Source: Hymenochaete sp. R1
Taxonomy: Eukaryota > Basidiomycota > Agaricomycetes > Hymenochaetales > Hymenochaetaceae
Length of the DNA stretch: 61,915 nucleotides
Direction of reading: 5' to 3'
Assembly (NCBI GenBank): GCA_019400425.1
Contig: JAFREE010000142.1
Span: forward strand, 1 to 61,915
Shown: positions 54,822 to 61,915 of the stretch, in pieces
Numbering within the stretch: the stretch's first letter is position 1
Layout of the letters: every line of letters starts with the position of its first letter
Made by a program: the position numbers and the translations under genes
The notes under the pieces: model-generated
Told to the model about the DNA's origin: nothing
Databases searched by the model: none
Seen by the model: only the letters and a program-made list of their open reading frames with translations

Positions 54822-56489
54822 ATGTCCACGACTCAGCCAGAGTCAACAGGACATCATTTCCCCGTCAAACGACTTCCGCCTGAGATCCTCAGCGAAGTTT
54901 TTACGAACTGTCTTCCAGAGAAAGCCTCCTTCAGCCCCTCAGAGTCACCTCTTATCCTCACCCAAGTCTGCCATGACTGGCGGACTCTCGCCCTCAACAC
55001 CCCGCGACTCTGGTCTTCCATCGCCATTCCGGACTGGTCGAGCTTTCCTCCCGGTATCATTGAGCTCTTGAAGCTTTGGATCGAGAGGGCTGGTGAGACT
55101 CCCCTTGACGTTCATGTCAGCATGTTCGATGAGGACGTGATGATGCTCCCAGGTGCAGAGGAATCAGAGCGCCTCTTCGGCCAGCTCAGGGAGATGCTCG
55201 GAATCTTTGCTCCGCACCGTTCACGGTTCGAACGATTCCGTGGTGTTTTCCCGAACTCGTTGATGGAGAACGTCGGTGTGAACGAGATGTCCAATGTCGT
55301 GTCGCTTGGGTATTGTGCGACGCTCGGGGACGGTCCGAACTTCGGGCTCGACATGGGCGGGTCCGCTCCGGAGGAAGAGACGCTCGACATCGGTCCGCCG
55401 AGAGAAGCGCTCCGGGCGATCGCCATCTGCGGCTGTGCGATGCGCGTGGACTCAATACTAAACCACTCACAGTTACTACATATCGAACTTCTCGACTTAC
55501 GCACTGGTGGAGATTTGTGCCAGGAATTGGCTTTCCGCATCATGACGTCGCTTCCCAACCTGAAGACTTGCGTCCTAGACGTAGCAAAGAAGGAGCGCGA
55601 GTCTTGGGTTGGGTTGTCGGAGCGGGTGACGTTACCTAACGTTGAACTGCTCTTCCTCACGTGGATGTTCCCAGCAGACATCGACGCGCTCCTTCGAAGT
55701 ATAGCCGCCCCGAAACTTAATAAACTTGGATTACGTGGTACGCCCATTGTCGGAAACCTACAATGGGACGGGCTGCATGATTTCCTCGCAGCTTCACGGG
55801 CACCACTCAAGCGCATGTCGCTGGGTGACTTTGCTGGAGTCAACGCTCGGTATATCGACTCACTCGCACTTTGCACAGACCTCGAGCACCTTACGCTTAA
55901 CCATATTGAACTTTCAGACGGGTTCTTCCAGAGAATAAGCCAGGTGGACGAAACCTTAGAGCCTGTTCTGCTGCCTAACCTCAAAATCTTTAACATTGGC
56001 GTCTGCGATGGTTTTCGACTGAACGCACTCACCGACTTCCTCCGCAATCGTTCGCAACTCGAGAGTGAAAACATTTCTAAACTTTGTGAGGCAGCTATCA
56101 TGTACTGCAAGGAAGTGCAAGAAAGCAACGTTGAAGAACTCAATGCAATCGGTGTCGAGAACCTGATCATTGAGCCTTTGGAAGACGGCACGTCTAATCC
56201 GTACGCCAGAGTGATTGAGACTCATCGCGACTTGATTGCGATGCTCTTTCGCAACGAAGAAGGAGAGGGTGAGGATGAAGAGGATCCCCCGTTTAGCGAA
56301 GAACTGCTAGAGGGATTAGAAGTTGTAGATGATTCCTTACAGGCAGCAAACGAAGAACGCGCGTTCATCATTGAAGTAAGAGATGTGGACGGCGGGAGCT
56401 TAGAAGTCGAAGACAGAAGTATCGTCGACAATAGCACAGTCGACGAAAGTAATATAGAAAATGAAGAAAACGAAGATAGGCGAATGTAA
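54822..56489 (+). CDS. F-box and leucine-rich repeat-type protein with acidic tail
   Basis: The frame is intron-free and encodes 555 residues. The F-box spans about residues 16-66: VKRLPPEILSEVFTNCLPEK, SPLILTQVCHDWRTLALNTP and RLWSSIAIPDW. LKLWIERAGETPLDV follows. Leu-rich segments include LLHIELLDLRTGG, AAPKLNKLGLRGTPI, CTDLEHLTLNHIEL and LLPNLKIFNIGVCDGF. After GVENLIIEP the last ~95 residues are strongly acidic (EEGEGEDEEDPPFSEE, VDNSTVDESNIENEENEDRR). It is clearly paralogous to the truncated gene at 61611: about half of the first 80 residues are identical by eye, including LNTP, LWSS and TPLDV. Function as an SCF adaptor is inferred. Confidence 0.84.
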   Translation: MSTTQPESTGHHFPVKRLPPEILSEVFTNCLPEKASFSPSESPLILTQVCHDWRTLALNTPRLWSSIAIPDWSSFPPGIIELLKLWIERAGETPLDVHVSMFDEDVMMLPGAEESERLFGQLREMLGIFAPHRSRFERFRGVFPNSLMENVGVNEMSNVVSLGYCATLGDGPNFGLDMGGSAPEEETLDIGPPREALRAIAICGCAMRVDSILNHSQLLHIELLDLRTGGDLCQELAFRIMTSLPNLKTCVLDVAKKERESWVGLSERVTLPNVELLFLTWMFPADIDALLRSIAAPKLNKLGLRGTPIVGNLQWDGLHDFLAASRAPLKRMSLGDFAGVNARYIDSLALCTDLEHLTLNHIELSDGFFQRISQVDETLEPVLLPNLKIFNIGVCDGFRLNALTDFLRNRSQLESENISKLCEAAIMYCKEVQESNVEELNAIGVENLIIEPLEDGTSNPYARVIETHRDLIAMLFRNEEGEGEDEEDPPFSEELLEGLEVVDDSLQAANEERAFIIEVRDVDGGSLEVEDRSIVDNSTVDESNIENEENEDRRM

Positions 56490-56618
56490 ACTGATGTGTA
56501 CTGTAGCATAGTAATACATCTTGCTTTGACCTTTGAATCTACGCTTCGTCTATACATAAATAACATGAGCCTAGGTCAACAAAAAGCAATTTTTAAAACA
56601 AAATCCGTTGCTCACCTA

Positions 56619-58037
56619 CTATTCATACCTTGCGCGCAAAACCCTACACCGATCCAGAACGGGGTCCTCCTCGAGGTGACACCCCTTCAACCACCTTCTC
56701 ACGTCTTGCTCCGGTGCCCTCGGGTTCCAACCCGAACTCCGTTCCTTTTCCTCAGACTCCTCGTCTTCGAATGCCGTCCTTCCATGCAATACTCTCCGAT
56801 TATCGAATAGAACCGCTTCACCTTCCTTCATCAGATACTGGACGTAATTCTTTGGGTCCTCGAGTCTGGCCGTAAACGCATCGAGAGCCTCTAAGACGGA
56901 AAGTGGCGTATCAACGGGGAGGGGAGCCTGGAACGGAGGAGAATAGCCTAATCTTCGTATACGAGGAGCAACGAAGTCCTTCGGACGAGAAGTTATCCTG
57001 TCGTCCAGTTCTATTGTGCGGTGGGAACAGTGGATATGATGGCCATCTGTGATGTAGTGATAAGGAATAGGAGTATGAGCCAGAATATCGAAGGCGTCTG
57101 GTCGAGTTTCGTGTAGCTCGCGTGCAGCTTTAAAGCCATCGACGAAAATAGACTGTCCACCTGACACTCGATTTCTGACGCAATGGAGTATTTCGTAACG
57201 AGGAGGCTCTTGCAAGTACCTGAGATTGAATTTTCATATGGATCAGCTTCAGCGTCAGTGATTATAATCAGATATTGAAGAAGCACTCAAGACGCACATG
57301 TTATCTATGTGAAACCCAAGCGATAAGCTCGTATAGGCAATGTTCTTACTGTTCCGCCGATTCTTCACATCCCACGTTTCGCCATACAACGAAGCACGAA
57401 TAATGCTTACACGTTCCGCGAGCTGCCTCACCGCGCACCCTTTGTCACTGAGGTCGTCCATTGGTAGATCTCGTATAATCACGATGCCGTCTTTCAATAG
57501 CCGCGAAAGGACGTGGAACAGCGATTTGTCGGAGCGTATCACATCTGGGAAGGAGAGAGATTGGTCGGTAGGAAGACGTTCAGCCATAGTCGATGAGGAC
57601 CATGGTTCTGGATCGAGGTCTCGATGGAACTTGTGTGTAGCCGCCGAGGTAGCGTAGCGCTCCAACAAGGATTTGGTATAGAATGATTCGTGAGCTTCCC
57701 TATCGCTGTCAGCACTCGCCCAAATGATTTTCATCCCCTCCTTTCCGTCTTCCGCTGGCATCTCGACCTTCTCAATAGTACATCTGTCTCTTTCCGCGTA
57801 GTCAGAAGATCGATGAAGTTTTTGCTTGTTGGTAGGGTGCACGCAGAGTGGGCATTGACACGCATCGCGAAGCCAGTAGGAAGGGAAAGAGGTACGGAGG
57901 GCAGGAATATGGACTGCGTCTTTAGCCGGGGAGACGGTAATAGACGTGAAGTATCGATTTTGGAGGGGAGAAACGCGGATGGAGCGTAAGCTTGACGAGG
58001 GGGGAAAGAGAGGGATGTTTTTAAAACTGGAGAACAT
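56619..58037 (-). CDS. Gamma-butyrobetaine hydroxylase-like 2-oxoglutarate/Fe(II) dioxygenase (copy A)
   Basis: Exons 58037-57298 and 57219-56619 encode 446 residues. This family hydroxylates gamma-butyrobetaine or trimethyl-lysine in carnitine synthesis. The N terminus is Arg/Ser-rich (MFSSFKNIPLFPPSSSLRSI), compatible with mitochondrial import. The zinc-binding N-terminal domain is evident from YWLRDACQCPLCVHPTNKQK. The dioxygenase core has the metal motif H243-x-D245 in LSLGFHIDN, just before the single intron. YLQEPPRYEILHCVRNRVSG and QSIFVDGFKAA follow it. The distal His lies in DNRRVLHGRTAFE. The C terminus RRWLKGCHLEEDPVLDR matches the family. All catalytic residues are present. Copy B lies 1.5 kb to the right in the same orientation with the same intron position. 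Confidence 0.9.
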
Positions 58038-59547
58038 TTGGATAAGTTGGTCAGAAAGAGATCAAGCAAATCTACTTCGCAAGAGACTCACTCATCTATG
58101 ACCTTTGCCGTTTCTTTATATGCACTAAGAAATCCTACAACTAGCATTGCTTGTTAAAGCGTCATACCCGCGACACGATGTCCCCATTCATTTGAAGAAC
58201 ACCCTAGAAAGCCTATCACTGATAGCATGTACGGACCCGCAAACCGGATTACATCCGTTGCCCGTTGTACATTGTATGCAGGTATCGGAGCCCCGCGCTA
58301 ATGCATTTCGTACGGTTATTCTGTCACCTGTAAGGACAGACGGCTAGCACATCGATAGCCTTTGAGGCGCCGAGGACTCTAAACGTCATATAATACCATG
58401 GACATGATACAAAGGACCATATCGGAGTGACTTCTTCACCACCGGCACGAGATGAAGTGCCCTGTTGGAAGACGCTCGTTAAATTGCTTCGAGAATCGAA
58501 GGGCGTTGGAGTCAAAGAATCCAAGACGGAGTTCGAATAAGACGCCTTGTTGCTCTGTATATGAGAGCGGAAGCGTTGAGGCTAAATGCAGGTGGGAAGC
58601 AGGCTACGAGGCTCCCATGACCGAACGGGTCGCAACGGCCCACTGCGCTCCGAGCATTGCCAGAATCTCACGCATGAGCATAGAGGAGACATGAATACAC
58701 CCCGAAGAACGTAATCGAAATGCAGGAGTGTGCACTCATGACTCCAAAGCGGCCGATTTTCATTTTGAGAAGTCAGATTAAGGGCATGATGCGTGCTTAA
58801 AAACCGGTCCAGCGCGAGAGATTTAGCCTCGGCGTGGCGTTTGGAAGTCCGAGGTTATCTCACTGAAATCGACCAGACTCCAGGCTGAATGATCCTGGGT
58901 GAGGTTGAGGTTTATCGACCAAGTGGACTCTGAACCTTGTGCATTACATGACGCGAAAGGCGGAAGACGAACGAAAAAGGTAAATCGTTCTCCGTCAGTG
59001 GCTATATATTTAAACCCGCAGGCAAAATAAGCTGGTGAGATATAATCAGCCTCTTCATTCAAGAACCTAGACTCAATAGCCACTCACATCAATTTAAGCT
59101 GCATTTTATCCATAAAAGATGGTACTTTTTGGGCTGAGTACCCTAAACTTAGAAATATCCAACGCTGTCTTCCATTGTTCCGAAACGTTCGGCCCAGACC
59201 AGGGCTAATAGATCTATGCTTAAGTTCAACTTCCCTCAAATGGTACGATTCATATTCAAGAGAAGGCTTCAAGGGTTGAAAGATGCTCCATTTGAGGAGT
59301 GGGAAAGTGCTACAGAAGCTGTTGGAACGTAATCAGAACTTGCACTTATGGCTTTAGAATGATTCAGTACTCGCCAATTCGATTCTTATTTATCCAATCA
59401 TTAACAATGAGGCTAAGAACTTAAAAACGAGTCAAGTAGTATTAGCAAGTGTGTTCAAGAAAAAACTGGAGAACAGCACGAACCCTGCAAACCAGCTCCA
59501 GGATTCAACTCCGTTCGAACAACCTTAATCATCGATTTGACCTTCAT
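58038..59547. other. Gene-free spacer between the two dioxygenase genes
   Basis: About 1.5 kb. Minus-strand frames at 58823-59083 and 59084-59272 are open but show no domain or splice logic. Nothing else was recognised. Confidence 0.45.
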
Positions 59548-60900
59548 TCACTTATTCCCAAGTAACACCTCATCCACAAGCACTGCCATCCGATCTTTCA
59601 CGGGGTCCTCCTCAAGATAGCACCCCTTCAACCATCTATTCGTTCCCTTATCCGATCTATTAGTGCCTCCATCGGAAGCTTCGATCTCTTCAAACGCCGT
59701 CCGCCCATGCAAGACCCTCCGGTTATCGAACACTACCGCGTCACCCTCTCGTAAGAGACGAGTTACCACCGCCGTAGGGTCGTTAAGAAGGGAAGCATAC
59801 TGTGCAAGAGCGTTATAGAAGGCTAGTGGAGTGAAAGGGGGAAGGGGAGCTTGGAAGGGTGGTGAATAGTTCACTGCTAGTAATTTCCGTTCTTCTTCTT
59901 TGTTTCCGGAGTGTGATTCGTCGAACGAAAATGGGGAGAGTTCGAGAGTAGGGTGGGAGTAATTCAGGCGATGCCCGTCGTTTATGTAGTGAAACGGCAC
60001 AGGCGTGGAAGCAAGAATGTTGTATGCACTAGGAGATGAGCGTTGGAGTCGATGTGCAGCATTGAAGGCATCTACAAAGATAGAATGGCCTCCAACCACA
60101 CGGTTACAAAGAGAATGGAGGATCTGATATCGAGGAGGCTCTTTTAAGTACCTTGCAAAACATTGACGTCTTTTAGCTTCCTTTCGCAAAAGTACGGCGA
60201 AGAGAGCAAGAGATACGCACAAAAGGTCCATGTGAAATCCCAAGTCCAAATTCGTATAAGCGATGTTCTTGCTCTCCTGCACGTTCCGTACATCCCACGT
60301 CACGCCATAAAAAGTCTTCCGGATCTCGCTCAATCTCCCTGCAAGTGCCCTTAGCTCGCACTCCGTATCTGAGGTCTTGTCCGTCGGCACGCCACTGAAG
60401 AAGACGAGGCCATGACGGCGCAAGTCGACGAATGCAGACAGAAGTGTCGAAGGCCTGGAAAGGTCAGTGTATGGAATCGGCTTGACATTTGAGAAGTGAG
60501 AAGCTGTCCATGGAACTGGCTGTACATCTCGATAGAATGAAGAGCGCTCCGTTGGAGAGGAATAGCTCTTGAGGAACTCGATGGAATAGACCGAGGAATG
60601 TCGTCCTCCATCTGGATCGGGCCAGTCTATTCGTAGGCCTTCGTCGTTACTCTCGACCTTCTCTGGTTTTGACCATTGACTATTTGCAAAATCGGATGAT
60701 CGATGGAGTTTCTGGCGAGTAGACGGGTGGATACATCGTGGGCAATGACATGAATCACGCAGCCAGACGAAAGGAAATGAGGCCTTCAAGGACGGTACGT
60801 GGACAACGTCATTCTCAACCTGTGTGTGTAATCTTCGGCTGCACGCAGCTCTCCATCGTGAACATACGCGTCCGGCCTGGGTTGCCCATCGGAAAGGCAT
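59548..60900 (-). CDS. Gamma-butyrobetaine hydroxylase-like 2-oxoglutarate/Fe(II) dioxygenase (copy B)
   Basis: Exons 60900-60221 and 60151-59548 encode 427 residues. The N terminus MPFRWATQAGRVCSRWRAAC is basic and amphipathic, a good mitochondrial targeting candidate. WLRDSCHCPRCIHPSTRQKL is the zinc-binding part. The metal site is H223-x-D225 in LDLGFHMDLLY, and the distal His is in DNRRVLHGRTAFEE. YLKEPPRYQILHSLCNRVVG and NRWLKGCYLEEDPVKDRM match the family and copy A. The 69-base intron (60220-60152) is a multiple of three and free of stops, so retention would insert 23 residues directly behind the metal-binding motif. Whether the two copies split trimethyl-lysine and butyrobetaine substrates cannot be told. 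Confidence 0.9.
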   Translation of the reverse strand: MPFRWATQAGRVCSRWRAACSRRLHTQVENDVVHVPSLKASFPFVWLRDSCHCPRCIHPSTRQKLHRSSDFANSQWSKPEKVESNDEGLRIDWPDPDGGRHSSVYSIEFLKSYSSPTERSSFYRDVQPVPWTASHFSNVKPIPYTDLSRPSTLLSAFVDLRRHGLVFFSGVPTDKTSDTECELRALAGRLSEIRKTFYGVTWDVRNVQESKNIAYTNLDLGFHMDLLCVSLALFAVLLRKEAKRRQCFARYLKEPPRYQILHSLCNRVVGGHSIFVDAFNAAHRLQRSSPSAYNILASTPVPFHYINDGHRLNYSHPTLELSPFSFDESHSGNKEEERKLLAVNYSPPFQAPLPPFTPLAFYNALAQYASLLNDPTAVVTRLLREGDAVVFDNRRVLHGRTAFEEIEASDGGTNRSDKGTNRWLKGCYLEEDPVKDRMAVLVDEVLLGNK

Positions 60901-61610
60901 GGCGGTAAGACACGAAGACTTCGTGGAACGGAGAGGGTCCAAAAGTGCCGATTATCGGCCTCAGTTCTTTTGTACAGCGCAGTCGACGTCGCCATTTCGT
61001 CACACTCTCGGCTTTTTCGCGTAGAATCCTGGCTGATAAGATCTCAACACGATATTTGCATGGAAGTGGTGACAAGAAAAGTCGATAGGGAGTTAATGAG
61101 AGCAACTCGACATCGTAGCGAGAGACTGAAGAGCAGGTTTCTGCGAGTTCATCCAAGCACTCGCGTAAATAAGTGAAAACAAGATTATACGTAAGGTCGC
61201 TCAAGCATCCGTCTGCTCAACCACCACTCTTTCTTTTTAACAAACATCCACGAATGCCTCATCTTGGATTCCCGGCTCTCCTGCCATTACTTCTACCAAA
61301 GATGGTCGATGGTATACCGGTAACCCTAATTCGGGATCTTTGTAACACAATAAACAAGCCAAAGATCATTCGTCTTCGTATGCAAAGCTACGAGCGTCTC
61401 GTACTTTGCTCAGAAGAAGAGGTGGGGTGAGATCACTAACATACTTCTAACAAAGAGCATAATACTCACACTGTCTTCCTTGCTTTGAAGGGCTCGAGTT
61501 GGCTCTCCTTTCTTCGGGCACCATTCTGCATTGGCCTCCCAACGGACCAACCTACCATTCATTTACCCTCCACATTCCTTTTCTATTTCGATATCACTCC
61601 TTTGCATTTC
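60901..61610. promoter_or_regulatory. Divergent intergenic region, dioxygenase copy B and F-box gene
   Basis: A 710-base gap between head-to-head genes. A short plus-strand frame at 61255-61430 (MPHLGFPALLPLLLPKMVDG) has no motif and is not called. Confidence 0.4.
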
Positions 61611-61915
61611 ATGATACACATCAATCGTCTCCCACCTGAAGTACTCGGAGAAATCTTCTCACAATGTCTCCCTCAACATCCCTCCTTCAGTCATACCGAT
61701 GCTCCTCTCATTCTCACCCAAATCTGTCAGAAATGGCGATCAACTGCTCTCAATACTCCACACCTCTGGTCATCTTTCACCATCCCAGAATGGCAAAGTC
61801 TTTATCCTGGAATCCTACACCTCATGAAACTTTGGATCTCTCGTTCTCGTGATACTCCTCTCGACGTCTCAATCAATGTCTTTTCCAAAGAGGATCAAAT
61901 CTGGAAACTGTTTCC
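61611..61915 (+). CDS. F-box protein, 5' part only (cut by window end)
   Basis: The frame opens at the ATG at 61611 (MIHINRLPPEVLGEIF) and runs without a stop to the window edge, 101 complete codons plus two bases. The F-box is complete: INRLPPEVLGEIFSQCLPQH, DAPLILTQICQKWRSTALNT and PHLWSSFTIPEW. It aligns almost residue for residue with the gene at 54822, including YPGILHLMKLWISR against PPGIIELLKLWIER and TPLDVSINVF against TPLDVHVSMF. It is therefore a tandem-type paralog separated from it by the two dioxygenase genes. The Leu-rich part lies outside the window. Confidence 0.85.
   Translation, partial: MIHINRLPPEVLGEIFSQCLPQHPSFSHTDAPLILTQICQKWRSTALNTPHLWSSFTIPEWQSLYPGILHLMKLWISRSRDTPLDVSINVFSKEDQIWKLF

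Noticed and set aside
55112..56191. A 359-codon open frame on the minus strand
   Set aside because: It lies wholly antisense to the F-box gene at 54822, which has clear motifs and a paralog. The Ser/Arg-rich translation is the usual shadow of a Leu/Glu-rich gene.
58823..59272. Two adjoining minus-strand frames between the dioxygenase genes
   Set aside because: Somewhat protein-like, but no domain, no shared frame and no convincing splice junction.

Overview
The window is fungal nuclear DNA, most likely from a mushroom-forming basidiomycete (Agaricomycetes). Genes are dense, on both strands, and cut by many short introns of about 45-75 bases with GT-AG ends (two use GC-AG). A Dicer, a HDAC3/Hos2-type deacetylase, ADA3, HAT1, a DUF6593 protein and several F-box/leucine-rich proteins fit that placement. 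The lineage is my inference from protein families and gene architecture. Exon coordinates were built by hand from splice signals and reading-frame continuity, and phases were checked for every multi-exon model called a confident gene.

Layout. 1-5.8 kb: a partial ALG2 mannosyltransferase (-), a secreted polysaccharide lyase family 14 protein (+) and a C2H2 zinc-finger gene (+). 7.6-9.5 kb: an unrecognised 619-residue protein with an AT-hook-like motif. 10.5-11.5 kb: PER1, a GPI-anchor lipid remodelling protein. 12.0-17.6 kb: three tandem short-chain dehydrogenase copies, the third carrying a one-base deletion. 18-23 kb: a DUF6593 protein (-), PRPP synthetase and glutamate 5-kinase. 24.5 kb: a 127-residue protein consisting of little more than a Zn2Cys6 finger. 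26-29.7 kb: a 19-exon sterol-glucosyltransferase-like gene with two ubiquitin-interacting-motif-like sequences at its C terminus. 29.8-39.2 kb: an Hos2/HDAC3-type deacetylase (-), an SLC41/MgtE cation transporter (+), the SAGA subunit ADA3 (+) and an RPA34-like RNA polymerase I subunit (-). 39.6-44.4 kb: an F-box protein (+), a decayed unknown gene (-), a small MIC12-like protein (-) and a phosducin-like protein (-). 44.7-51.7 kb: Dicer (+) tail-to-tail with HAT1 (-). 52.5-61.9 kb: three F-box/LRR-type genes (+), the last cut by the window edge, interleaved with two gamma-butyrobetaine-hydroxylase-like genes (-).

Functional themes are protein and lipid glycosylation (ALG2, PER1, sterol glucosyltransferase), chromatin acetylation with small-RNA processing (deacetylase, ADA3, HAT1, Dicer), and central metabolism (PRPP, proline, carnitine-type hydroxylation). 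I see no evidence that these form co-regulated clusters beyond shared divergent promoters. The observations most worth checking are: an F-box gene whose stop is TGA-CTA-G followed by 91 open in-frame codons; the decay and intron differences inside the dehydrogenase array; the standalone Zn2Cys6 protein; and the sterol glucosyltransferase with ubiquitin-binding-like motifs. No tRNA, rRNA, CRISPR array or intact transposon was recognised.
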